NCBI RefSeq assembly: GCF_001651805.1 | Contig: NZ_CP015839.1 | Location: 3,162,001-3,226,000 of the forward strand | Reading direction: 5' to 3' | DNA from: Marinobacterium aestuarii | GTDB lineage: Bacteria > Pseudomonadota > Gammaproteobacteria > Pseudomonadales > Balneatricaceae | DNA length: 64,000 nucleotides | Program-made: the position numbers and the translations under genes | The notes under the pieces: generated by a model | What the model was told of the DNA's origin: nothing | The model's database searches: none | The model's input: the letters and a program-made list of their open reading frames with translations, nothing else | Part shown: positions 9,005 to 22,840 of the stretch, piece by piece | How positions within the stretch are numbered: position 1 is the stretch's first letter | Layout: each line of letters starts with the position of its first letter

Positions 9005-10609
9005 TCAATCCAGCACGCGACGGACATAGTCCGGCACGGACACCAGCATGCTGCCCTCACCGCGCACCTGGGCATCGCCATCCGTCACACTGGCGATCAC
9101 CGTCAGGCGCCCGACATTGTTGGCGGACATCTTGCGGGCAGGGTTGGGGCCGGTATCACCGGGGATGAAGATGCCATCGGCATTGATGCTGCCGGCATAT
9201 TCATGGTCCTTGTCATGGGCCGCCACCTCATCGGCGGGCGCGATGGACCAGCTTGCCGGCATGTAGCCCAGACGCAGGTCATCCTCGGTTCCCGCTTTGC
9301 CATCGGCACCGGCGCTGAAGCCGACCGCGCGGTAACTGGCGCGCACCTTCTCGAGCTTGCCACCGGCGCCGCCGATGCGGCTCACGGCATGGGCGGGCAA
9401 CACCTCGACGCGGGCCAGGGACTGGTACACCGCCAGGGCACCGTCATGACTGGCAGCACCGACGGTCACGCGGCGCAGGCCCTCATCGCCATTGGCGACG
9501 GCCAGTACGCGGATGCGGTCCGCGTCGCGCTGCAGGACCTTCTCAATGGTGACACCCTCGCCGAGGGAAATATCACCGTCCAGGTGCTGGCCGACAATGG
9601 TGACTTCGGTGCTCTGCCCCTGGCGCAGGTAGGCCGGCATCAGCGCCACCACCCGGGGTTTGCCCTGATCCCGCACGGCGCTCAACTCGCCGCCGATTTC
9701 CCGCGCGGCCGCCGAGAACATGCGGCCATTCATCCGCCCCCCCTCGGCGTCCGCCGCCATCACCTGGCGCATCTTGACGCCATCGATGCTGAGGGAAGCT
9801 CGCCACTCGAAACCGGTATACAGCCGTGCCGTGCCGCTGCCCGACAGCGCGCTGCCATCGGCATAGTGACCTTCAAGGCTCAGGCTGTAACCGCTATCGG
9901 ACGGCTCGGCGCTCATCTGCGCCTCGAACTCGCCCTGGCCCGGTACAAAGCCCAGCACCCGCCAGCGTCCGGCCATGTCCGCCTTGGGCGCGGCTTTCCA
10001 GCTATCCCACTGGGGTGACAGCAGCGGGAACTGCTTGCCAAGTTCGACCGCGGTTTCGTTCCTGGCGATGTCGTACCAGGCCCGGTCTCGGGCCAGGGAG
10101 TGGAATTCGATGGTGGGGAACTGTCCCATGTGGAAATCCACCAGGTTCTGCCATTCGGCTTCGCTGCGACGCTGCAGTGAAAAACGCGCACCGGAATGAC
10201 AGCGGGCACACATTTGCCCCAGACCCTCATCGAGGTCAGCCTCGACGATATTGGTGTCCTGCTCAAGCAGATAGCGATAGGGCTCGGCTTCCGACGGCGC
10301 CAGCCCCTGGGTGTCCGCCAGGTACTGTATCAGCGCCGCTTTGTCCTCGGCGGAAATCTGGGCACCGCGCAACAGCTGCATGCGGTTGATGGTCATCTGC
10401 CAGCCTTCCGGTGTCTTGCGCTGCTCGCTGATACGGGAAAACGGCGCTGCGCTGTCACCGGTTTCACTGTGACAGGCCAGACAGTTGTTGCGGATAATGT
10501 CTTCGCCGGCACCGGGCGTCGCCTGGGCCGGGATCGACAACAGGGTGGCCAGCGCCAGCACAGCCGCCCCGCCCCACGCACGATTTTTGTTTTGAGTCGT
10601 CAAAGCCAT
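9005..10609 (-). CDS. qhpA: Quinohemoprotein amine dehydrogenase alpha subunit, diheme cytochrome c
   Basis: A 534-residue periplasmic protein. A signal peptide ends near PAQA (residue 30). Two c-type heme motifs follow, CLACH at 43-47 and CARCH at 134-138, forming a diheme domain that takes electrons from CTQ and passes them to an external cytochrome or cupredoxin. The remaining 350 residues are beta-rich, as in the known alpha subunit. I start it at the ATG at 10609, with GGGAG immediately upstream and a proper signal peptide; the ATG ten codons earlier gives an unlikely N-terminus. It is the first gene of the qhp operon and diverges from the response regulator gene. Confidence 0.93.
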   Translation of the reverse strand: MALTTQNKNRAWGGAAVLALATLLSIPAQATPGAGEDIIRNNCLACHSETGDSAAPFSRISEQRKTPEGWQMTINRMQLLRGAQISAEDKAALIQYLADTQGLAPSEAEPYRYLLEQDTNIVEADLDEGLGQMCARCHSGARFSLQRRSEAEWQNLVDFHMGQFPTIEFHSLARDRAWYDIARNETAVELGKQFPLLSPQWDSWKAAPKADMAGRWRVLGFVPGQGEFEAQMSAEPSDSGYSLSLEGHYADGSALSGSGTARLYTGFEWRASLSIDGVKMRQVMAADAEGGRMNGRMFSAAAREIGGELSAVRDQGKPRVVALMPAYLRQGQSTEVTIVGQHLDGDISLGEGVTIEKVLQRDADRIRVLAVANGDEGLRRVTVGAASHDGALAVYQSLARVEVLPAHAVSRIGGAGGKLEKVRASYRAVGFSAGADGKAGTEDDLRLGYMPASWSIAPADEVAAHDKDHEYAGSINADGIFIPGDTGPNPARKMSANNVGRLTVIASVTDGDAQVRGEGSMLVSVPDYVRRVLD

Positions 10610-10685
10610 CACTCCCTGGATAATGATGTGTAGGGTCAATGGGTAGTTAAACTACACCGGTGCTGTAAATGAAATTAGCCGCTTT

Positions 10686-10722
10686 TGTGCTAAGTTGTAC
10701 ACGGATGTAACAGGCTGTAACA
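10686..10722 (-). promoter_or_regulatory. Four TGT half-sites at exact 10-bp spacing upstream of qhpA
   Basis: TGT occurs at 10686, 10696, 10706 and 10716. The units read TTGTGCTAAG, TTGTACACGG, ATGTAACAGG and CTGTAACAGA. They lie about 77-115 bp upstream of the qhpA start, between qhpA and the divergent regulator gene, and match the array at 3422-3479. This is a candidate binding site for the OmpR-type regulator. Confidence 0.6.
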
Positions 10723-10747
10723 GAAGCTTAGTTAAAGATTCTAATCT

Positions 10748-10764
10748 ATTGTTTTAAAAACAAT
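10748..10764. promoter_or_regulatory. AT-rich palindrome in the qhpA/regulator intergenic region
   Basis: ATTGTTTT-A-AAAACAAT is a perfect eight-base dyad about a central A. It sits between the TGT array and the start of the response regulator gene, close to where a plus-strand promoter would be. It could be an operator of another regulator or simply part of an AT-rich promoter. Confidence 0.35.
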
Positions 10765-10855
10765 TTATTCATTTTCCCGTTGGCATGGCAGATGCTTTCC
10801 CAGGCGGCAGGCCATTGGTAGACTCTGCCTACCCACACACCTGAGCACCCCAGAT

Positions 10856-11584
10856 ATGCCCCACGACACCCCGGGCCCGGCCCATATCCTGATTGTCGAG
10901 GATGACTTTGCCTCCCGCTCGCTGCTGGTGAGCTACTTCGAAAAGGAAGGTTACCGTGTCAGCGAAACCGAACGGGCCGACGATCTGCTGCAGCAAGTGC
11001 AGCGTGAAAGCATCGACCTGGTGTTGCTGGATATCAACCTCCCCGGCAAGGACGGCCTGACCCTGACGCGGGAGCTGCGAGCCGCCTCCCGCGTGGGCAT
11101 TATTCTGGTCACCAGCAAGGGCGACGAGATCGACCGTATCGTCGGGCTGGAGCTCGGTGCCGACGACTATGTCACCAAACCGTTCAACCCCCGCGAGCTG
11201 CTGGTGCGGGTCAAGAACCTGCTCTGGCGCGTACTGGATGCGCGCCAGAACAACACCACCGGGCGCAACAGCAGTGCCTGGCAGTTCGAGGGCTGGAGCC
11301 TGGATCCACACAAGCGCCAGCTCACCGGCCCCAATGGCGTACTGGAGCGCCTGCCGGAGGGGGAATTCAAGCTGCTGCAGGCGCTGGTATCCAACCCCGG
11401 TCAGGTACTGTCGCGGGACCAATTGATGGATGCCATCCACGACCGCGAATGGACCCCCAATGACCGTTCGGTGGATGTCCTCATTGGCCGCTTGCGCCGC
11501 AAGCTCGGCGACAGCCCGTCCAATCCGCAGCTGATACTCACCGCCCACGGCGCCGGTTACATGTTTGCCGGCGAGCTGAGCTAA
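10856..11584 (+). CDS. OmpR/TorR-family response regulator
   Basis: A 242-residue two-component regulator. Residues 10-125 form a receiver domain, with the acidic pair in IVEDD, the phospho-acceptor Asp in LLDINLPG, and the conserved Lys in YVTKPF. Residues 145-240 form a winged-helix DNA-binding domain ending in the typical GAGYMF strand. The spacing to the next gene is three bases, so it is co-translated with the large kinase, whose HPt domain is the likely phosphodonor. Its divergence from qhpA makes it the probable regulator of amine oxidation. Known qhp loci have been described with an AraC-type regulator (QhpR), so this would be a different control system. Confidence 0.9.
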   Translation: MPHDTPGPAHILIVEDDFASRSLLVSYFEKEGYRVSETERADDLLQQVQRESIDLVLLDINLPGKDGLTLTRELRAASRVGIILVTSKGDEIDRIVGLELGADDYVTKPFNPRELLVRVKNLLWRVLDARQNNTTGRNSSAWQFEGWSLDPHKRQLTGPNGVLERLPEGEFKLLQALVSNPGQVLSRDQLMDAIHDREWTPNDRSVDVLIGRLRRKLGDSPSNPQLILTAHGAGYMFAGELS

Positions 11585-11587
11585 CGG

Positions 11588-17989
<6,402 letters not shown>

Positions 17990-18168
17990 CCTTGCTGCCA
18001 GCCAACCAGGAGCGCCCTTATCATCATCCTCGGGGTTAATTGCTTGCGCTACTCAAACGACGGGGCTGCGCTGTGGAGTACCAGGAGCCACCAGGCTGGA
18101 TCGGAACAGATGTTTTGGCGATAGAGCAACTCCAGGCATGAATGGGGACAACTCCTGAAGTTGGACTT

Positions 18169-18897
18169 TCATTTTTGCACCGAGATCAGCAACATCATCG
18201 GCCGATCCAGTTCTTCCAACAGGCCTGGATTTTCAGTTACCTGTTCCCCGGTAGGCGCCCATTCCTGTACATGGCGGATGCTGAAGCCGAGGTTGATCAA
18301 TGTATTGAGCGTCGTCCCGATAGTTCGGTGATGCTTGATAACCCCTTTGGCGAACCAGTCCGTTTTCCGCGGCCCCTCCACCGAATAGCTTTCCAGGGGC
18401 CAGATTCTTCTACCGTCGCCGTCCCTGGACCACGCCGGCATTACGGGCGCCATATAGATTGGGTGCTCGATAGTAAAAACAAACCGTGCCCCGGGAGTCA
18501 GAGCACGATAGATCGTTGCCACCAGTTTGCCGAAGTCGTCGATATAGTGGAACGCGAGTGAGCTGTACGCAAAGTCAAATGCCCCCTCTGGAAGAGCAAG
18601 CTGCTCCAGATCGGAGATCTTGTAGTCAATATTTTCATCATTCGTCGCGGACTTGGCACGCTCTAGCATTTTTTCGGAAAGGTCCAAACCGAGCACATGG
18701 ACAGCCCCCTGCTCTCGGGCCCATCGCGCAAACCAGCCAAAGCCACAGCCAAGATCCACAACTCGCTTGCCGTCCAGACCTGGCAGCATTGCGCGAATGG
18801 CGGCCCATTCCGGCGCACCATCAAGCCCATGTACAGACCGAGGTAGCTGGCTATAACCGTCAAAAAATTCGCTTCTGTCGTAAATATTTTGTGCCAT
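18169..18897 (-). CDS. Class I SAM-dependent methyltransferase
   Basis: A 242-residue enzyme with the Rossmann-type methyltransferase fold. Motif I is VVDLGCGFGWFARWA, the acidic end of strand 2 is in GLDLSEKML, and the post-I region AFDFAYSSLAFHYIDD follows. An AGGGAAAG lies upstream of the ATG. It resembles small-molecule methyltransferases of the UbiE/biotin-synthesis type, but the substrate is not evident. It stands alone between the giant kinase and repeat-rich DNA and has no operon partner. Confidence 0.85.
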   Translation of the reverse strand: MAQNIYDRSEFFDGYSQLPRSVHGLDGAPEWAAIRAMLPGLDGKRVVDLGCGFGWFARWAREQGAVHVLGLDLSEKMLERAKSATNDENIDYKISDLEQLALPEGAFDFAYSSLAFHYIDDFGKLVATIYRALTPGARFVFTIEHPIYMAPVMPAWSRDGDGRRIWPLESYSVEGPRKTDWFAKGVIKHHRTIGTTLNTLINLGFSIRHVQEWAPTGEQVTENPGLLEELDRPMMLLISVQK

Positions 18898-19107
18898 TCA
18901 TCTTTCCCTTGAATTACAGAGTAGTGAGGCGCTGCGAGTTCAATAACGCGTCTCATTCACCTGAGGTGCAGGCTGAAGTTTAGCAATTTGTGCGGAAGTT
19001 GGAATCGCTGTAGAGCGATGATGAGCGTCGTTTTTCTTGTTAGACGACGGGCGCCGTGCCTGTCGCCAAGAACGGAGGTCAGACCGGGTTGGCGTCTGTG
19101 CCCTCAG

Positions 19108-19197
19108 GCGGGAAACCTTTTCGTCGACGTGGGCGATCTGCAGCACTTTCAGATCCGGTTTCGCAGGCCCCATCAGCTGCATGCCCATGACGCGCTG
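19108..19197 (-). pseudogene. Amidase C-terminal fragment
   Basis: In this frame the translation MGMQLMGPAKPDLKVLQIAH followed by VDEKVSR matches the conserved C-terminal segment of amidase-signature enzymes (pattern 'P-M-G-x-Q-L-x-G-P-x-x-x-D-x-x-V-L-x-x-A-H'). An in-frame TAG occurs a few codons upstream and the rest of the enzyme is missing. After the match the frame runs into an unrelated basic tail. It is a decayed remnant; I see no other gene between 18898 and 19339. Confidence 0.55.
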
Positions 19198-19215
19198 GAA
19201 GCACCAAGGGGACTA

Positions 19216-19303
19216 GATTGGTGATTGGTTATTGGTTATTGGTTATTGGTTATTGGTTATTGGTGAGAGTATGAGCATTACGAATAACGAATAACGAATA
19301 ACG
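19216..19303. repeat. Heptamer tandem array with a diverged inverted arm
   Basis: Seven perfect-length heptamer units (two GATTGGT, five TATTGGT) occupy 19216-19264. After a 16-base spacer come three copies of CGAATAA (19281-19301). The second arm is close to the inverse complement of the first. A second locus with the same plan is at 51031-51120. Both lie just downstream of gene ends. Confidence 0.85.
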
Positions 19304-19339
19304 CCAGCCTTTTAAAGGTGGACGTAACCCGAGCAGGGC

Positions 19340-20269
19340 TCAGGCTTTTACGCCACCGAAACGCTTGTAAAACGCAGGCATGGGTTCAGGCAGTGGGCCA
19401 TCGGCGGTTTCGAACATCTTGGCGATATACTCCTCGGACGCGGCGCACACCAGACTATAGAGGTTGCGGCACAGCTGGCGGGCCGCCACGCCGCTCCAGT
19501 CTTGGGGCAAGAGCTCAGCCGGCAGTTGCGGGTCGCGCAGCAGGACCTTGCGGTACTCATGAATCAGCAGGGTGCGGGCAAGGAAGCATTCACCAGGATC
19601 GAGACTGTCCTGCGCCTTCATCTCCTGCCACACCGGGCGAAAGCGTTCCAGAAAGTGCTTATAGCTGTCCGACACCTGATCCAGGTTCCAGCACTCGCGG
19701 GACTGTTCACGCAGCGCCTGGGACGAAAAGGCGTCGCCTTCACGGGTTTCAAACAGAATGCAGTCATCCAGCGCCCCCAGCTCCTGCAGGGTGTTGCGTA
19801 CTTCCTGCATGTCGCAGTGGGGCATGGCCATAAGAATCGGCGAGAAGGAGCCAAAACCCATCCAGCTCAGCTCATCGCGCACCTGCTGGCGAATGTCCAC
19901 GGGCACCTGGGACAATACCGCCAGGCACCAGGACCCATCCCACTCCGGCAGCACCGGCAGATAGATACGCTTGAAAGCCTTGTCGAAACGCCGCCGCCCC
20001 TGGGCCGTGAGACTGTAATAGCTGCGCCGCCCCAGCTGCTGTGCCGACAGCCAGGGCTCTTCCTTGCTAAGGCGAAACACCGAGGTACGCACCAGCCGCT
20101 GATTCAAGCCAAAGGATTCCAGCACCTTGATCAAGCTGCCCAACCAGACAGTACCGCCGCGCGGCACTATGGCATCACCAAAGATGGTGATGATCAGTGA
20201 CCCTGCCCGAATCGGGCGCTGGGTGCAGAACTGCTGGACAAGCTCGGCTAAATGACTGGAATTGCTCAT
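19340..20269 (-). CDS. paaX: PaaX-family transcriptional repressor
   Basis: A 309-residue regulator like PaaX, which represses phenylacetate degradation genes and is relieved by phenylacetyl-CoA. The N-terminal part holds the winged-helix region (SLIITIFGDAIVPRGG through VRTSVFRLSKEEPW), and the C-terminal domain contains RTLLIHEYRKVLLRDPQLP, typical of the family. I start it at the ATG at 20269 (MSNSSHLAEL); the 55 codons before it look non-coding. No paa catabolic gene is present within the window, so it is an orphan here. The amidase fragment and repeats downstream suggest the neighbourhood has been rearranged. Confidence 0.85.
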   Translation of the reverse strand: MSNSSHLAELVQQFCTQRPIRAGSLIITIFGDAIVPRGGTVWLGSLIKVLESFGLNQRLVRTSVFRLSKEEPWLSAQQLGRRSYYSLTAQGRRRFDKAFKRIYLPVLPEWDGSWCLAVLSQVPVDIRQQVRDELSWMGFGSFSPILMAMPHCDMQEVRNTLQELGALDDCILFETREGDAFSSQALREQSRECWNLDQVSDSYKHFLERFRPVWQEMKAQDSLDPGECFLARTLLIHEYRKVLLRDPQLPAELLPQDWSGVAARQLCRNLYSLVCAASEEYIAKMFETADGPLPEPMPAFYKRFGGVKA

Positions 20270-20438
20270 AAAATTGGCGTGTTCGATGGCAGCGAAGAGT
20301 AGCCTCATTCTATAGAGCGGCGCCGATTGATGCAAAGCACAAGACCCTGGCCGAGCACTCACTTCCCGCCCTGCAGGATAAGGCGCCGCGTAGCCCGTCA
20401 GCCGATGAGGTGATTTCAGGTTTTGTGGCTTCACTGAC

Positions 20439-20709
20439 CTAGTGTACTGCTTCGCCCTAATGGGTGCTTATAGAGCCCGCCAATTTGTGTCCGGCAAGGC
20501 GCCGTTCGCCGGTAATAGTGGGGCTCTTGCCAAGAGCGGCAACGCAGTTGGGCGCGAATTGGCGCGCTCCCTTCGGGCGAACCGCCAGAAGGCCGTCCGC
20601 GGTGTTGCATTTCCTCGACATAGGCCCACTATGCCTTCGAAAATGCGCCGTGCGGCCAGCCTCCTGGCGACTCGCTAAAAGCGCCTCTAAGAGCGAAGCA
20701 GTACACTAG
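20439..20709. mobile_element. 271-bp MITE-like element with inverted ends
   Basis: The ends CTAGTGTACTGCTTCGC (20439-20455) and GCGAAGCAGTACACTAG (20693-20709) are exact inverse complements, and the interior contains no open frame of gene quality. CTAG at both ends could be a target duplication or part of the ends. The interior is GC-rich and partly self-complementary. A single end recurs at 173-216. The right end abuts an IS3-family remnant. Confidence 0.75.
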
Positions 20710-20718
20710 CACTAGCAC

Positions 20719-20885
20719 GTCAATATAGGGGATGACGCGAATCAAGCCATTTTCGGTTCTGTCGAGGTGCTTTATAACCGGGTGCGGCTGCACTCCAGCA
20801 ATGACGACATGAGTCCTGTGGACTACGCATCAGCGTTTCGTGCAGCCGCTTGAAAATGTGTCCACTAATTCTGGGGCACATCAAG
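20719..20885 (+). pseudogene. C-terminal remnant and right end of an IS3-family transposase
   Basis: The frame ending at TGA 20851-20853 reads DDANQAIFGSVEVLYNRVRL then HSSNDDMSPVDY, which is the conserved C-terminal block of IS3-type OrfB transposases (YNR...H...SP). Just beyond the stop, TGTCCACTAATTCTGGGGCA resembles the terminal inverted repeat of that family. Everything upstream is gone and replaced by the MITE-like element. From 20886 to 21215 I recognise no gene or repeat. Confidence 0.7.
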
Positions 20886-21215
20886 GCCTCGGCTTCAGCC
20901 AAAGCCTCTTCATTCTAACTTCGAAGCCTTTTTTCGGACCGGCTCGGGTTTCGCTTTAGCAGTGTTCGACCACCAACGGCTCGACGCTCACCCCGATCAG
21001 CTCATTAACCAGTACTTTGGGAGCAGGTCTGGCTGGGATAGCCAATGTTCATTGGACTCCGATAGCCAGGAGGTCTTGTAAGAGTTGATTGATCTGGCGG
21101 CGGCTGATCCTAGACGGTCGAACAGCCAGAGCTCGGTGCGTTAGCGGGATGGGGGTGGGGAGGGGAGCTGACGAAGACAAGGATAGAGAAACGCCGATAA
21201 ATTTTTACGGTAATT

Positions 21216-21983
21216 TCACTCGCTCTTGATACCCAGGTAGTCGCGCACTTGAAGTAATCTCTTGGGGAACTCCAGTTCCTTAGCCTCTGTTGGCCACATA
21301 CCGTGATTATCTGGCAGCGCGTGTAAGAACTCCGCACCATATCTGCGATATGCGACGCGGGCCTCATTGGTCAGGAATACGCTGCGGATTAGGTACTTGG
21401 CTATCCTGAGCGCTCCCTTGACGTTTCCCTGCTCGAGATGGTCGACGATGTACATTCTTGTGGCCAATGCGGCGAGTTTAACTCGTACGACTTCCCGAGC
21501 CTGCTTTCTCTCCGCGTACCTAAGTCCGACAAGGTTGTTGATTCGTGATTTTAAGCATAAGGGAGGCGACAAGATGGGTATTTGTAGGTCGCCAACTGGC
21601 AGGGCATCTGCAAACTTGATCACTTCTCGGTCGGTCAATCCATAAACGGCGATGAGGAACTCGATTGACAAGTTTTCCCCTGTAGCCCCTTTGATCATTA
21701 CCACTCCTGAGTTGGGAGTTTGATCACCAAAGGCAGGAAACTTTGCTTGGCCGCCCCAAGCTTCAGCGCATAGCTCTATGGCGTGCCGCTTCCCGAGCAG
21801 GTCTAGGTCGTCACTCGCAAGGTGTGTGTATTCTTCACCCGTAAGCTGATCCAATAGGTAGTGGTCGCCCCATACACAGAGGGCTTGCCCGCCGATGATG
21901 GTGACCTCGGCGGCTGCTTCTGGCGAAAGACGGGCGAGAATGTCCCCAAGGGTATCGGTCTGATCGTCCTGATCATCTGTCAT
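21216..21983 (-). CDS. Nucleotidyltransferase-fold protein (AbiEii-like, putative)
   Basis: A 255-residue protein not assigned to a named family with certainty. The segment IIGGQALCVWGDHYL followed by ASDDLDLLG carries the GG...[ST]xDxD pattern of minimal nucleotidyltransferases, and a later LSIEFL strand could supply the third acidic residue. This is the layout of AbiEii/MenT-type toxins and related antiviral or tRNA-modifying enzymes. It lies within the integrase-bearing accessory region, with visibly lower GC than the flanks. It is preceded by a 56-codon basic ORF with a 33-bp gap. A toxin or defence role is inference; an unrelated nucleotidyltransferase is also possible. Confidence 0.65.
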   Translation of the reverse strand: MTDDQDDQTDTLGDILARLSPEAAAEVTIIGGQALCVWGDHYLLDQLTGEEYTHLASDDLDLLGKRHAIELCAEAWGGQAKFPAFGDQTPNSGVVMIKGATGENLSIEFLIAVYGLTDREVIKFADALPVGDLQIPILSPPLCLKSRINNLVGLRYAERKQAREVVRVKLAALATRMYIVDHLEQGNVKGALRIAKYLIRSVFLTNEARVAYRRYGAEFLHALPDNHGMWPTEAKELEFPKRLLQVRDYLGIKSE

Positions 21984-22016
21984 ATGCAGGTAGGGGCGTT
22001 TCCGAGATGAATGATA

Positions 22017-22187
22017 TTAACCGAAGGCCTTAAGAATAACCTTCCGACGAGAAGACGCTTTGGCTTTCGCCAATCGCTGTGCGCCGAGTTCTGCCGCATT
22101 TCTGTGCAGTTCCTGGCGTTGCTGCTCTTTCTCTTGAGCTCGAAGCTCAAAGAAATGGACTTCAGAGCCGTGTAGCTTACTAACCAT
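22017..22187 (-). CDS. 56-aa basic helical protein upstream of the nucleotidyltransferase
   Basis: A short open frame begins MVSKLHGSEVHFFELRAQEK and continues with a Gln/Arg/Lys-rich helix ending KVILKAFG. A strong AGAGG lies five bases before the ATG, and the gene ends 33 bases before the nucleotidyltransferase start, so the two look like an operon. No family is recognised. Size, charge and position fit an antitoxin or small DNA- or RNA-binding partner, but that is inference. The overlapping 79-codon frame on the same strand lacks such a ribosome binding site. Confidence 0.6.
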   Translation of the reverse strand: MVSKLHGSEVHFFELRAQEKEQQRQELHRNAAELGAQRLAKAKASSRRKVILKAFG

Positions 22188-22235
22188 GATGACCTCTGAT
22201 TTCCCTTAAAAAACAACAACTTACAAGCAACTCTA

Positions 22236-22288
22236 AGGTGTCGCCTGTCAGGCTTCGTGTTTCACACGAAGCCTGACAGGCGACACCT
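22236..22288. repeat. Perfect 25-bp inverted repeat with a 3-base loop
   Basis: The left arm 22236-22260 is the exact inverse complement of 22264-22288, with TTC between them. There is no adjacent T-tract on either strand, so it is not a standard terminator. It lies 49 bp upstream of the 56-codon ORF and could fold into a very stable RNA or DNA hairpin in that gene's leader. Confidence 0.9.
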
Positions 22289-22298
22289 GAAAAGTCAA

Positions 22299-22352
22299 GG
22301 ACGGACCTGCATATAATGATGCTTGATAGTCAAGCTGTTGGCAAGTCCGTTC
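22299..22352. repeat. Nested inverted repeats
   Basis: Outer arms 22299-22310 and 22341-22352 pair at 10 of 12 positions. Inner arms GCTTGA and TCAAGC (22321-22335) pair perfectly around TAG. The structure follows the perfect hairpin by ten bases. Confidence 0.55.
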
Positions 22353-22365
22353 TAATAACAGCGGA

Positions 22366-22428
22366 TTGTTGCCTTAACTCCGAGGCCCATACCTCATACT
22401 CATTGAGCAACGGAAGTCTCGGCAACAA
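22366..22428. repeat. Third inverted repeat of the cluster
   Basis: TTGTTGCC (22366-22373) and GGCAACAA (22421-22428) are exact inverse complements. Within them, CCGAG (22380-22384) pairs with CTCGG (22418-22422). With the two preceding structures it fills most of the gap between 22188 and 22473, where I see no gene. Confidence 0.5.
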
Positions 22429-22473
22429 GCCTTTGGATGTATAGACCGTATGTATGGCCTCCTTGGCCTAGCA

Positions 22474-22827
22474 TCAGCTTAGCCGCCATCTCCAGACATA
22501 CCCAATTCCAACGTCTTCACTCCCTTCGTCCGACTTGACGAAACGTCCGATCTCCTCGACTTCGGCGTCCTCATAGACGGCAAAGCTGTCACGTCCTGCC
22601 AGCCGTCCCCAGTACTGTCCACAGGCAAGCCCCATCTTGCCGTCGCGCTTCTCTAGCTTGATCTGAACTCCAACTTGTTGGAGATAGGCGTTTAGTTCCT
22701 CGTTGGCGGCGATTTCCTCGTCTATCAGCGCCCTGTCGATCAGCTCAACCATCCGCTCTTCCAGCTCCATGATGGTGTCGAATGCAGGCAACCATTGATT
22801 CCAGCCGAAGACAAACGCCGTATCCAA
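22474..22827 (-). CDS. Hypothetical protein downstream of the integrase
   Basis: A frame of 117 codons beginning with TTG at 22827, 13 bp after the integrase stop. I do not recognise a family. The first part is acidic and helical (ELEERMVELIDRALIDEEIA) and the second looks beta-rich and ends WRWRLS. An internal ATG at codon 20 is an alternative start; neither has a clear ribosome binding site. Its position suggests an accessory gene of the integrated element. Confidence 0.45.
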   Translation of the reverse strand: MDTAFVFGWNQWLPAFDTIMELEERMVELIDRALIDEEIAANEELNAYLQQVGVQIKLEKRDGKMGLACGQYWGRLAGRDSFAVYEDAEVEEIGRFVKSDEGSEDVGIGYVWRWRLS

Positions 22828-22840
22828 ACACAGGCCCGAC

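Noticed and set aside
20952-21082. Short plus-strand frame (FDHQRLDAHPDQLINQYF...) as another transposase piece
   Set aside because: I could not match it to any transposase block with confidence.
21980-22219. A 79-codon minus-strand frame upstream of the nucleotidyltransferase
   Set aside because: A 56-codon frame over the same bases has a strong ribosome binding site and better composition; this one lacks a ribosome binding site.
22200-22435. Retron, CRISPR or integron attC array as explanation for the inverted repeats
   Set aside because: No reverse transcriptase, no regular repeat-spacer pattern, and no GTTRRRY/RYYYAAC core pairs.
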